64,000 bases of DNA from Flavobacteriaceae bacterium (GCA_947448525.1 CANFNV010000011.1:1-64000); one strand, 5' to 3'. Counted from the first letter of the stretch, positions 45,478 through 53,755 are shown. Notes: generated by a model from the letters alone, not told the origin. Made by a program: numbers and translations.

Positions 45478-46224
45478 ATGAAATTTAGAATAGGACAAAT
45501 AGTTCCCTCTTCCAATGTGACGATGGAAACCGAAATACCAGCGATATTTAAAGCAAGAGAAACCATTTTGCCTGAGCGTTTTACTTTCCATAGCAGTAGA
45601 ATGCGAATGAAAAAAGTAACCAAAGAAGAATTGGAAGCCATGGACGCCATGAGTTTAAAATGTGCTCAAGAACTTTCGGATGCTCATGTAGACGTTATGG
45701 GATATGCTTGTTTGGTTGCCATTATGAGCATGGGACGCGGTTACCATTGCGTTTCGGAAGTGAATTTACACCAAGAAACAGTGGCCAACGACTACCCTAC
45801 TCCTATTGTAACTTCGGCAGGGGCTTTGATTAACGGATTGAGAGTTTTAGGAGCTAAACAAATATCCATAATTACTCCTTATATGCGACCTTTAACCGAT
45901 ATGGTTGTAGATTATATTGAACACCAAGGCATCAAAGTAAAGCAAAGTATTGCTTTGGAAATCCCCGATAATTTAGAAGTTGCAGCACAAAACCCTTTGA
46001 ATTTATTAGAAATATACAAACAATTAGATTTAACCGATGTGGATGTATTAGTTGCTTCGGCTTGTGTGCAAATGCCATCGCTAGAAGCAATCGATCTAAT
46101 TCAAGCAGAATGCGGAATTCCTGTAACTTCGGCAGCAGTTTGTACGACTTATGAAATGATGAAAAAACTCGGAATTGAAGCCAAATCAGCAATTGGTGGT
46201 GAACTCCTTAACGGAAAATACTAA
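45478..46224 (+). CDS. Maleate isomerase (Asp/Glu racemase superfamily)
   Basis: A 248-aa enzyme with both catalytic cysteines of the maleate isomerase/arylmalonate decarboxylase group: C78 in MGYACLVAIMSMG and C196 in VLVASACVQMPSLEA. The N-terminal FRIGQIVPSSNVTMETEIP and the GYHCVSE motif closely follow maleate cis-trans isomerases such as NicE of nicotinate degradation. The reaction is maleate to fumarate without cofactor, which delivers the ring carbons to the TCA cycle. Its presence argues that the operon yields maleate rather than fumarylpyruvate. The next gene starts 4 bases after its stop. Confidence 0.9.
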   Translation: MKFRIGQIVPSSNVTMETEIPAIFKARETILPERFTFHSSRMRMKKVTKEELEAMDAMSLKCAQELSDAHVDVMGYACLVAIMSMGRGYHCVSEVNLHQETVANDYPTPIVTSAGALINGLRVLGAKQISIITPYMRPLTDMVVDYIEHQGIKVKQSIALEIPDNLEVAAQNPLNLLEIYKQLDLTDVDVLVASACVQMPSLEAIDLIQAECGIPVTSAAVCTTYEMMKKLGIEAKSAIGGELLNGKY

Positions 46225-46228
46225 AATT

Positions 46229-46462
46229 ATGGAATGGAAAATAGTAAACGGAAAGTTAGTAAACAATTTTACTTTTAAATCGCAAACTGAATTGGTTCAA
46301 TTTCTTTTAAAAATAGCTCTATATGCTGACTCCGTTCATCACCATCCTGATTATAGGGTTTTCAAATGTTCTATGGTTGAATTTTCATTATTTACACATG
46401 ATAAAAACCAAATCACTGAATTAGATTATCAATTGGCAAATGCTATTTCTTCTTTAGTTTAG
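46229..46462 (+). CDS. Short pterin-4a-carbinolamine dehydratase
   Basis: A 77-aa member of the PCD/DCoH family. I use the ATG at 46229 (MEWKIVNGKLVNNFTFK); the longer frame from 46175 overlaps the isomerase gene. The catalytic signature is YADSVHHHPDYRVFKCSMVE, with Tyr where a tryptophan is usual, and LFTHDKNQITELDYQLANAI closes the domain. It recycles the pterin cofactor of aromatic amino acid hydroxylases. The protein is shorter than the usual 95-105 aa because the N-terminal segment is reduced. Its location 4 bases after maleate isomerase suggests it is read with the aromatic degradation operon. Confidence 0.8.
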   Translation: MEWKIVNGKLVNNFTFKSQTELVQFLLKIALYADSVHHHPDYRVFKCSMVEFSLFTHDKNQITELDYQLANAISSLV

Positions 46463-46500
46463 CTTTATGTAAAAACAAATATATAAATTCTATTCTGAAT

Positions 46501-48036
46501 TTATCCCAACCATCCTTCTCTATCTAAACTTCGATATTGTATAGCTTCAGCAATATGATTGGAGACAACAATTTCGGAATTATCTAAATCGGCAATTGTT
46601 CTAGCTACTTTCAAAATTCTATCAAAAGCTCTTGCAGATAAATTTAATTTTTCCATTGCAGTCTTTAATAAAAGTAAAGAAGTTTCATCTAATGCACAAT
46701 ATTCTCTTATTTGTTTTGAACTCATTTGTGCATTGTAATGAATATTGTTTAAAGCTTCAAATCGTTTGGTTTGAATTTCTCTTGCAGCAGTAACTCTTTT
46801 TCTAATTTCGATGCTGCTTTCGGCTTTTCTTGTTTCGGTAAGTTTATCAAACGGCACAGGAGTAACCTCAATGTGAATGTCAATTCGATCTAATAAGGGT
46901 CCTGAAATTTTACTTAAATAACGCTGCATTTCATTGGACGTAGTACTTTGAGGTGAATCTGGGTCATTAAAATAGCCACTCGGACTCGGATTCATGCTTG
47001 CCACCAACATAAAGGAAGAAGGGTATGTTATTGTAAATTTGGCTCTCGATATAGTTACTTCCCTATCTTCTAGAGGTTGGCGCATCACTTCAAGAACTTC
47101 ACGTTTAAATTCGGGTAATTCATCGAGAAATAATACGCCATTGTGAGATAATGAAATTTCTCCCGGTTGCGGATAACTTCCTCCTCCTACCAAAGATACG
47201 GAGCTTGCTGTATGGTGTGGCGCTCGAAAAGGCCGTTGACTCATCAAACCAGATTCTTTAATTTTTCCAGCTACCGAATGAATTTTAGTGGTTTCCAATG
47301 CTTCTTTCAAAGTCATGGGAGGCAAAATACTCGGAAGTCTCTTGGCAAGCATTGTCTTTCCAGAACCTGGAGGACCAATTAATATGATATTATGTCCACC
47401 TGCAGCGGCTATTTCCATACATCTTTTGATGCTTTCTTGTCCTTTGACATCTGAAAAATCAAATTCAGGAAAATCCAATTCTTTGTAAAATTCTTCCCTA
47501 GTATTTAGTATTGTGGGTTCAATTATAGCTTTTCCTTCAAAAAAATCAATAATTTCAGTTACGTTTTCAATTCCGTAAACCTCCAATCCATCGACTACAG
47601 CGGCTTCTTTCGCATTTTGTTTGGGCAGGAAAAAACCTTTAAAACCTTCTTCTCGAGCTTTAATTGCAATTGACAACGCGCCTTTAATAGGTTGCAAACC
47701 ACCATCTAGAGATAATTCTCCCATTATCATGTATTGGTCTAAATCATCGCCTTTTATCTGTCCAGATGCAATCAGAATTCCTACAGCCAATGTCAAATCA
47801 TAAGCTGAACCTTCTTTTCGCAAATCGGCCGGAGCTAAATTAATAGTTATTTTTTTAACCGGAAGTTGGTATCCGTTGTTTTTGAGTGCAGCAGCAATTC
47901 GATAACTGCTTTCTTTTATGGCGTTATCGGGCAAACCTACCAAATGGTACCCAACACCTTTATCAATATTAACTTCTACTGTGATTGTAGTCGCTTCAAC
48001 GCCAAAGACGGCGCTTCCAAATACTTTTACTAACAT
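46501..48036 (-). CDS. comM: YifB/ComM-family Mg-chelatase-like AAA ATPase
   Basis: A 511-aa ATPase. It has the N-terminal ChlI-like domain (VEVNIDKGVGYHLVGLPDNAIKE), Walker A GPPGSGKTMLAKRLP about residue 220, Walker B GVLFLDELPEF, and the C-terminal helical lid (LSARAFDRILKVARTIADL). ComM of naturally competent bacteria is a helicase that extends branch migration during transformation. Whether this organism is competent is not visible. ATG 48034-48036 is embedded in a 10-base direct repeat. The gene is monocistronic and converges with the pterin dehydratase gene. Confidence 0.92.
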   Translation of the reverse strand: MLVKVFGSAVFGVEATTITVEVNIDKGVGYHLVGLPDNAIKESSYRIAAALKNNGYQLPVKKITINLAPADLRKEGSAYDLTLAVGILIASGQIKGDDLDQYMIMGELSLDGGLQPIKGALSIAIKAREEGFKGFFLPKQNAKEAAVVDGLEVYGIENVTEIIDFFEGKAIIEPTILNTREEFYKELDFPEFDFSDVKGQESIKRCMEIAAAGGHNIILIGPPGSGKTMLAKRLPSILPPMTLKEALETTKIHSVAGKIKESGLMSQRPFRAPHHTASSVSLVGGGSYPQPGEISLSHNGVLFLDELPEFKREVLEVMRQPLEDREVTISRAKFTITYPSSFMLVASMNPSPSGYFNDPDSPQSTTSNEMQRYLSKISGPLLDRIDIHIEVTPVPFDKLTETRKAESSIEIRKRVTAAREIQTKRFEALNNIHYNAQMSSKQIREYCALDETSLLLLKTAMEKLNLSARAFDRILKVARTIADLDNSEIVVSNHIAEAIQYRSLDREGWLG

Positions 48037-48129
48037 GGCTTATATATTTAATTAAATGGCTTATAATCATACAAATATATAAAAAATCATAAATAAAAAA
48101 AACAATTTAAAAATATCAATAATTATAAA

Positions 48130-48191
48130 ATGTAAAATAAAATATACTTATAGTAAATTTTATTTGTCTATATGTAAAATAAACTATACTT
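48130..48191 (+). promoter_or_regulatory. Two 20-base operator-like direct repeats, phased 42 bases apart
   Basis: ATGTAAAATAAAATATACTT at 48130-48149 and the same with C for the middle A at 48172-48191. The period of 42 bases is close to four helical turns. The second copy covers the -7 box (TACTTTTG, 48187-48194), and TTTG at 48163-48166 lies 20 bases ahead of it as an ideal -33 box. This is a likely autoregulatory operator for the XRE protein downstream. Confidence 0.55.
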
Positions 48192-48194
48192 TTG
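48187..48194 (+). promoter_or_regulatory. Promoter of the membrane protein/XRE pair (TTTG-N20-TACTTTTG)
   Basis: The best-formed promoter in the window: -33 TTTG at 48163-48166 and -7 TACTTTTG with a 20-base spacer. It lies 26 bases ahead of the ATG at 48220 and overlaps the second operator-like repeat. Confidence 0.7.
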
Positions 48195-48219
48195 TATTGA
48201 ACTTTTAAATCAATTTATT

Positions 48220-48711
48220 ATGAAAACACATTTTTTATTTCCAAACAAGTACCAAAAAATTGGTTGGATTTTGTTACTACCATCCATTGTATTGATTATT
48301 ATAATTTCAGCATTAGGAACAAACATTGATGACTATTTAGATAACTTTTTTAATGTTACAACAGTTGCCCTTTACCAAGAATCAATTGGACAAAAATCAA
48401 GTTTTTTTTGTTTAGTTAAAAATAGTGTATTAGATGAAATTCTGACTATTAGCTCTATTGTGGGTGGAATATTAGTGGGTTTTTCAAAACTAAAAAATGA
48501 AGACGAATATATTTCTAAAATCAGATATGAAAGTTTAGTTTGGGCAACTTATTTAAATTACGGATTAATCGTATTCTTTACAATCTTTATTTTTGGCATG
48601 CCCTATTTGAATGTTTTGTTTTACAATATGTTTACTTTAATCTTATTCTTCATTATTAGATTTCATTTTATGATTTACAAACTTAATAAATCTATAAGTG
48701 ATGACGAATAA
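48220..48711 (+). CDS. Integral membrane protein of XRE pair, unknown function
   Basis: A 163-aa protein with about four hydrophobic segments: near residues 15-32 (WILLLPSIVLIIIISALG), a middle one (ILTISSIVGGILVGFSKL), then two near the end (YGLIVFFTIFIFGMPYL and LFYNMFTLILFFIIRF). The C-terminal tail overlaps the regulator gene. I do not recognise a functional motif. Its 11-base overlap with the small XRE regulator is a common two-gene plan in Bacteroidota in which the regulator controls its membrane partner. Confidence 0.7.
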   Translation: MKTHFLFPNKYQKIGWILLLPSIVLIIIISALGTNIDDYLDNFFNVTTVALYQESIGQKSSFFCLVKNSVLDEILTISSIVGGILVGFSKLKNEDEYISKIRYESLVWATYLNYGLIVFFTIFIFGMPYLNVLFYNMFTLILFFIIRFHFMIYKLNKSISDDE

Positions 48712-48901
48712 TTTAAAAGTTTTGCGAGCTATTAAAAATATTTCGCAAGAAGAATTGGCAAAACAAATTCAAGTCAGTCGGCAAACTATAAACGCTATGG
48801 AAAAAGGAAAATACGTTCCTTCAACAGTTTTGGCATTAAAGTTAGCCCGTTTTTTTGAGAAGCCAGTAGAAGAAATTTTTAGTTTGGAAATAACCGATTA
48901 A
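48701..48901 (+). CDS. Small XRE-family helix-turn-helix regulator
   Basis: A 66-aa protein that is essentially one HTH_3 domain: LKVLRAIKNISQEELAKQIQVSRQTINAMEKGKYVPSTVLALKLARFF. Compared with the YgzD/YozG-type group (which regulate membrane neighbours) the length and the final VEEIFSLE match. I use the ATG at 48701; a GTG at 48698 is adjacent. It overlaps the preceding gene by 11 bases. It probably binds the phased repeats at 48130-48191 and regulates its own operon. A strong terminator follows. Confidence 0.85.
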   Translation: MTNNLKVLRAIKNISQEELAKQIQVSRQTINAMEKGKYVPSTVLALKLARFFEKPVEEIFSLEITD

Positions 48902-48904
48902 TAG

Positions 48905-48937
48905 AAATCCCATCAAATTTAACACATGATGGGATTT
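48905..48937. terminator. Bidirectional terminator between the XRE gene and dsbD
   Basis: Perfect 11-bp stem (48905-48915 with 48927-48937), AAATCCCATCA arm, 11-base loop, T-run on the + side and A-run behind it. It starts 4 bases after the XRE gene stop. Confidence 0.8.
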
Positions 48938-48942
48938 TCATC

Positions 48943-50934
48943 TTACTTTTTGAAATTTGCAATTCCTTGTTTTAGCCAATTTTCATATAATCTTGCATCG
49001 GGATCATAACTTGTAGTAGGAGTCACAGAATTTAAATTATAACCCTCTAAATCCACCAAAACGTATAAGGGTTGCGTGTTAGTTTTATATTTTGTGATCA
49101 TAAAATCAGTCCATTTATCACCTATAGTAACAATTTCTGCACCCGTTGAAGGAGAAATATGTTGTTGGTTCTTTGGTAATTCTCGTTTATCATCAGCAAA
49201 TAAAGAAATAATGATTACTTCATTTTTTAAAATATGAGAAACTTTTTCATCTGTCCAAACATTATTTTCCATTTTTCTACAATTTACGCAGGCATGCCCA
49301 GTAAAATCTAATAAAATTGGCTTCTTAATTTTTTTAGCATATGACAATCCTTTTTCATAATCGGTAAAAGATATCAAACCATGTTTATTCAATTCGGCGC
49401 CATCAGGTAATTTTTCAGTAGAAAAAACAGCAGCAGATCCTCCAATTCCATTAGGACTTTCGCTATATTCTTCGGGTGGTGGGAATGCGCTAATTAACTT
49501 TAATGGCGCGCCCCAAAGCCCTGGAATCATATAAAAAGTAAACGAAAAAACCAATAATGCTAACATCAATCGTCCAACAGAAATATGAGTCAAAGGCGAA
49601 TCGTGTGGTAGGGTTATTTTTCCTAATAAGTAAATACCCCAAGTACTAAATATAGCAATCCAAATGGCTAAAAAAGTTTCTCTTTCAAACCAATGCAATT
49701 GCAATACCAAGTCAGCATTCGATAAAAATTTGAAAGCCAAAGCCAATTCTAAAAATCCTAAAGAAACTTTTACGGTATTCAACCAACCACCTGATTTTGG
49801 CAACGAATGCATCCAACCCGGAAACATTGCAAACAACATAAAAGGCAAAGCTAATGCTGATGAAAATCCCAACATTCCAATTACAGGAGCTATTCCTCCT
49901 TTGGAAGCTGCTTGTACTAAAAGTGTTCCAACAATGGGTCCAGTGCATGAAAAAGATACAATTGCCAATGCCAATGCCATAAATAATATTCCAATAAGGC
50001 CACCTCTATCGGCTTGTCTATCTACTTTATTTGCCCAAGAATTAGGAAGCATGATTTCAAAAGCTCCCAGGAATGAAGTTGCAAAAAATACTAATAAAAC
50101 AAAGAAAATTATATTAAACCAAACATTAGTTGAAAGCGCATTCAAAGCATCTGCACCAAAAATTGCCGTTACTGCTAATCCTAAAACAACATAAATCCCA
50201 ATAATTGAAATACCATAAAAAAGTGCATTTCGTTTGCCCTGAGCTGGTGTTTTACTTTGTTTAGTAAAAAAGCTCACGGTCATAGGAATCATAGGAAATA
50301 CACAAGGGGTTAATAAGGCAGCGAATCCTCCAAGAAATGCTAAAAAGAATATACTCCATAGACCTTTTTTCTTCTCTTTTATTGGTTTTACCGTTGGTGT
50401 TTCTTTAATTAATTGTTTTACTTCCGATTTATTTGGGGTATTTGTAGTATCAACAACTGAAGATGTTGTTGCTTCCGTTTTATCCATTACCGGAATAACA
50501 AACGTTAAATCAACTTTATCATTGATACATTGATTCTGACACGCCTGAAAATCAACATTTACAATAATTTTATCTGTTTTAGAATTGATTATTTTAACTC
50601 TTTGAGTTAAAGTGGCTTTGCTTTCAAAATAATATTCATCTACTTCAAAATCTTTGTTGAACTCTTTTTTATAGGGGCTTTCTTTTGCTTTTCCAACCAG
50701 TTCAAAGTTCCCTTTTTGATTTTTAAACGTTAGAAAAATAGGAAGTGGTCCTCCATCTGGAGTGAATTGCGAATACATGTGCCAACCACTTTCAATAGTT
50801 GCATTCATGACTAAATTAAATTCGGTATCAGATATTTTCTCCGTTTTAGTAGTCCATTTTACTGGTTTTTTTACCTGTGCAGCAACATTTGCTAATGCAA
50901 AAAAGGCCACAAGTATTACAATTAGTTTTTTCAT
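48943..50934 (-). CDS. dsbD: Thiol:disulfide interchange protein DsbD-like
   Basis: A 663-aa inner-membrane electron transporter that passes reducing power from the cytosol to periplasmic proteins. A signal peptide (MKKLIVILVAFFALANVAAQ) leads into the N-terminal domain with the CQNQC cysteine pair. About eight transmembrane helices follow with LTPCVFPMIPMTVSFF and SFSCTGPIVGTLL, carrying the paired membrane cysteines. The C-terminal thioredoxin domain has CVNC in GHACVNCRKMENNVW. The start overlaps tilS by 4 bases (ATGA). It is the last gene of a pabB-tilS-dsbD operon. Confidence 0.9.
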   Translation of the reverse strand: MKKLIVILVAFFALANVAAQVKKPVKWTTKTEKISDTEFNLVMNATIESGWHMYSQFTPDGGPLPIFLTFKNQKGNFELVGKAKESPYKKEFNKDFEVDEYYFESKATLTQRVKIINSKTDKIIVNVDFQACQNQCINDKVDLTFVIPVMDKTEATTSSVVDTTNTPNKSEVKQLIKETPTVKPIKEKKKGLWSIFFLAFLGGFAALLTPCVFPMIPMTVSFFTKQSKTPAQGKRNALFYGISIIGIYVVLGLAVTAIFGADALNALSTNVWFNIIFFVLLVFFATSFLGAFEIMLPNSWANKVDRQADRGGLIGILFMALALAIVSFSCTGPIVGTLLVQAASKGGIAPVIGMLGFSSALALPFMLFAMFPGWMHSLPKSGGWLNTVKVSLGFLELALAFKFLSNADLVLQLHWFERETFLAIWIAIFSTWGIYLLGKITLPHDSPLTHISVGRLMLALLVFSFTFYMIPGLWGAPLKLISAFPPPEEYSESPNGIGGSAAVFSTEKLPDGAELNKHGLISFTDYEKGLSYAKKIKKPILLDFTGHACVNCRKMENNVWTDEKVSHILKNEVIIISLFADDKRELPKNQQHISPSTGAEIVTIGDKWTDFMITKYKTNTQPLYVLVDLEGYNLNSVTPTTSYDPDARLYENWLKQGIANFKK

Positions 50935-52238
50935 TGAAGTGTAATTTGTACAATATTAGTTGTGTTTTGTCTTACTTTGAACCGTTCATCTTGACGCATT
51001 CCAATAATCCAAACAATTTGGTCATCAGAACATAAAAGCCATTGATTTTCTTTGTCTAATAAAGATAGTTTTTCATCTTTGAAATACTTACTCAATTTCT
51101 TTTTCCCTTGCATTCCAAAAGGATAAAAACAATCACCTTCGTTCCATTTTCGAATGGTTAACGGAAATTGTAATTGATCCTCATCAACAAATATAGTATT
51201 TGCATTTGAAATTGAAAGGTCACTTACATTACAAAACGAAATATTTAAGGGAATTTTAACGTCTTTTTGGTCTTTATCGATAAAATAATTTTCATAATTA
51301 GTATTATTTTTTCTATCAAACAATATCAAATGGTCTCTATTTTTTAACAAACAAAAATTTTCTGAAAATACTTGTTTACCTGTTTGTGCATGAACTAATT
51401 CATAAATATCATTCCAAGCAGTAAACTCGAATTGTTTTAACCATTGATATAAATAAGCAGTATAATTGGGAAGTTTTAAAAGCTCTTTCAAATTGATTTT
51501 TAAAACATTATCACTTTCTTCAACTACAATTTTATACACTAATTGAGAAGCATCTACAACTAACGATTGGGATTGCTTTAAATTCTCAATAGATTTTTCG
51601 AACGAAGATAAAAGATATGGATTTAATTCTTTTAAAATAGGAATAACATCATGACGCAATTTGTTTCGCAAATATTTATCCGAAGCATTGCTAGAATCTT
51701 CTCGCCATTGAATAGCTTTTTCTTTGGCAAAGTTTTCAATTTCATTCCTAGAAAAAGTTAATAACGGACGGACAATTTTATCATTGTGATCTGGAATTCC
51801 AGTCAATCCGTCTAAGCCGGTTCCTCTACTAAAATTGATTAAAAAAGTTTCTAAGCTATCATCCAAATGATGCGCCGTTAAAATATAATGATAATTTTTC
51901 TTATCTAAAAGTTCGTAAAACCAATCATAGCGCAATTTTCGAGCAGCCAATTGAATAGACAATTTATAATCGGTTGCAAATTGTTTAGTATCAAATTTTT
52001 GAATGAATATTGGAATTGCTAACGAATCACAAATTGATTTCACAAAATCTTCATCTCCGTTACTTTCAGTATTTCTTAATTGAAAATTGCAATGAGCAAC
52101 AGCAAAATCAACCTGCAATTGTTTGAATAAATGAACTAAAACCATACTATCAATGCCACCACTAACCGCCAAAAGAAGTTTTTTTCCTTTTAGAAATCTA
52201 AAATTGGTGTGTAAATGATTTTGCAGTTTTTGTAACAT
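50931..52238 (-). CDS. tilS: tRNA(Ile)-lysidine synthase
   Basis: A 435-aa ATP pyrophosphatase that adds lysine to the CAU anticodon of tRNA-Ile, converting it to read AUA. The PP-loop is LLLAVSGGIDSMVLVHLF at residues about 22-39, followed by HCNFQLRNTESNGDEDFV and TAHHLDDSLETFLINFSRG. The C-terminal domain ending IWIIGMRQDERFKV completes the family length. It overlaps dsbD downstream by 4 bases and begins 22 bases after pabB. The gene is essential in most bacteria. Confidence 0.93.
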   Translation of the reverse strand: MLQKLQNHLHTNFRFLKGKKLLLAVSGGIDSMVLVHLFKQLQVDFAVAHCNFQLRNTESNGDEDFVKSICDSLAIPIFIQKFDTKQFATDYKLSIQLAARKLRYDWFYELLDKKNYHYILTAHHLDDSLETFLINFSRGTGLDGLTGIPDHNDKIVRPLLTFSRNEIENFAKEKAIQWREDSSNASDKYLRNKLRHDVIPILKELNPYLLSSFEKSIENLKQSQSLVVDASQLVYKIVVEESDNVLKINLKELLKLPNYTAYLYQWLKQFEFTAWNDIYELVHAQTGKQVFSENFCLLKNRDHLILFDRKNNTNYENYFIDKDQKDVKIPLNISFCNVSDLSISNANTIFVDEDQLQFPLTIRKWNEGDCFYPFGMQGKKKLSKYFKDEKLSLLDKENQWLLCSDDQIVWIIGMRQDERFKVRQNTTNIVQITLQ

Positions 52239-52260
52239 CTTTCAAAAGTAAGAAATAAAT

Positions 52261-53544
52261 TTAACTCAAAACTTCAAACATGGCTTTGGCCTTCAACAAA
52301 CATTCTTCATATTCCTTTTCTGGTTTAGACAAAGAAGTTATGGCACTGCCCACCGAAAAAGAAAGATATTGATTTTTAGAATTATAAAGAATGCTTCGGA
52401 TAACAACATTAAAATCAAAATCCCCATTGGGTGTAAAATAACCAACGGCGCCACTATACAATCCGCGTTTGGTTTCTTCTAGGTTTTCAATGATATTCAT
52501 TGCAGAAATTTTTGGTGCGCCAGTCATACTTCCCATAGGAAAAGTGGTTCTTAGAATTTCGATTGGAGAAGTTGTATGTTCTACAGTTGAAACCACAGTT
52601 GAAATCATCTGATGCACTTGTTTGAACGTGTAAATCGCGCAAAGTTCTTCTACACCTACACTTCCTTTGGTTGCGGTATGCGATAAATCATTTCGAACTA
52701 AATCAACAATCATAATGTTTTCGGATCGCTCTTTTGGGTTTTCTGAAAGTTCCTTTTTCGATTTTTCATCCGCTTCTTTAGTGTCATAACGCTTTGATGT
52801 TCCTTTAATGGGTTGCGAAATGATTTTAGTTCCTTCTTTTTTCAAATAACGTTCTGGAGAAGCAGAAAGTAAATACTGATTATTGTTTTTTAAATACACC
52901 GCAAAAGGTGACTCTGAAATGGTATTTAATTTTTGATATAATTCTAAAGGGGTAATTTTAGTATATTCCGAGTAAAATTCTAAACAAAAATTAGCTTCAT
53001 AAATATCTCCCCGCTGAATGTGTTCTAGCATTTTATTGACTTTATCCATGTAGCTTTCTTTTGATATTCTTTGCTCAATCTTTATTTCTGAACATTGAAT
53101 ACTGAATACCATACACTGATTTATTTCATTAAAATCATCTTCCATTTCATCATCACACATATTCAAATATTGAATTTCCAATTGATTTCCTTTTAAGAGA
53201 AAGAGCTTTTTAGGTTGGAAGAAAAACAAATCGGGAAATTCTAATCCATCATAATTATTAGATTGTAATTCTTCAATATCATTTTTTAAATCATAGGATA
53301 AGTAACCAAACAACCAATCTTTAGTTAGACTTTGATATTGATGCAAATCTTCAAATGCATTTTCGGAATCTGTTTTTATGGATGTAAAGGCATCAACCGC
53401 AAGAACGCAATCGTAATTAGAATAAATTTGACTGTAGTCATTAGAGTCTAAAAAAACGACTTCTCTAAAATAATTAGACCATAACAATAGTTGTTTTTTA
53501 AATTCACTGGGATTTGCAATATTTTTATGAAGATTTGTTCTCAA
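52261..53544 (-). CDS. pabB: Aminodeoxychorismate synthase component I (chorismate-binding)
   Basis: A 427-aa chorismate-utilising enzyme. The catalytic domain (about 165-427) has ISQPIKGTSKRYDTKEADEK with the PIKGT lysine, IVDLVRNDLS, and TTFPMGSMTGAPKISAM with the conserved chorismate-site motif. The PIKGT form, in place of the PIAGT of TrpE and with the short N-terminus, points to PabB; 4-amino-4-deoxychorismate feeds folate synthesis. PabA is elsewhere. The start is TTG at 53544; an in-frame stop lies just four codons upstream. A dispersed repeat appears to fall inside codons about 145-153. It begins a pabB-tilS-dsbD operon. Confidence 0.85.
   Translation of the reverse strand: MRTNLHKNIANPSEFKKQLLLWSNYFREVVFLDSNDYSQIYSNYDCVLAVDAFTSIKTDSENAFEDLHQYQSLTKDWLFGYLSYDLKNDIEELQSNNYDGLEFPDLFFFQPKKLFLLKGNQLEIQYLNMCDDEMEDDFNEINQCMVFSIQCSEIKIEQRISKESYMDKVNKMLEHIQRGDIYEANFCLEFYSEYTKITPLELYQKLNTISESPFAVYLKNNNQYLLSASPERYLKKEGTKIISQPIKGTSKRYDTKEADEKSKKELSENPKERSENIMIVDLVRNDLSHTATKGSVGVEELCAIYTFKQVHQMISTVVSTVEHTTSPIEILRTTFPMGSMTGAPKISAMNIIENLEETKRGLYSGAVGYFTPNGDFDFNVVIRSILYNSKNQYLSFSVGSAITSLSKPEKEYEECLLKAKAMFEVLS
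53088..53103 (+). repeat. CAGT-family word inside pabB
   Basis: CTGAACATTGAATACT differs in one position from the intergenic word at 57008-57023 (CTGAACACTGAATACT). It lies in a linker between the N-terminal and catalytic parts of PabB and keeps the frame. Confidence 0.4.
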
Positions 53545-53562
53545 GTTGTAATTTTATTTTTT

Positions 53563-53570
53563 CAAAATTA
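53563..53570 (-). promoter_or_regulatory. -7 promoter box of pabB-tilS-dsbD
   Basis: The complement reads TAATTTTG. Transcription would begin near 53558, 14 bases before the TTG start codon. Confidence 0.5.
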
Positions 53571-53655
53571 CGATAAAATATATTTTTAAGTGAAACTTCG
53601 ATTATATTTAATTATCATAAATATAAATAAAAATAAATAGGAATGAATTGAGGCA

Positions 53656-53683
53656 AAAGAGCCCGATAAATATCGAGCTCTTT
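53656..53683 (-). terminator. Terminator of lpdA
   Basis: Complement reading: AAAGAGC pairs with GCTCTTT, then one mismatch, then CGATA with TATCG around a two-base loop, followed by TTTT. It lies 72 bases beyond the lpdA stop. The gap 53545-53755 holds nothing else I can support. Confidence 0.7.
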
Positions 53684-53755
53684 ATTATTCAAATTAATTT
53701 TAAATGGTATAGAATTCGCAAACAGAATGAGCGAGTTTTTACAATTATTAAATTA

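Noticed and set aside
46175..46462. Longer start for the pterin dehydratase
   Set aside because: The extra 18 residues overlap the isomerase gene and do not fit the family, while ATG 46229 gives the normal domain.
46483..46504. ATAAATTC and GAATTTAT inverted repeat between two convergent genes
   Set aside because: Only 8 A/T-rich base pairs with no GC core or adequate T-run; not called a terminator.
52261..53544. Anthranilate synthase (TrpE) as the identity of the chorismate enzyme
   Set aside because: The PIKGT lysine motif and short N-terminus fit PabB, and no trp genes surround it. So it does not feed the predicted anthranilate pathway.
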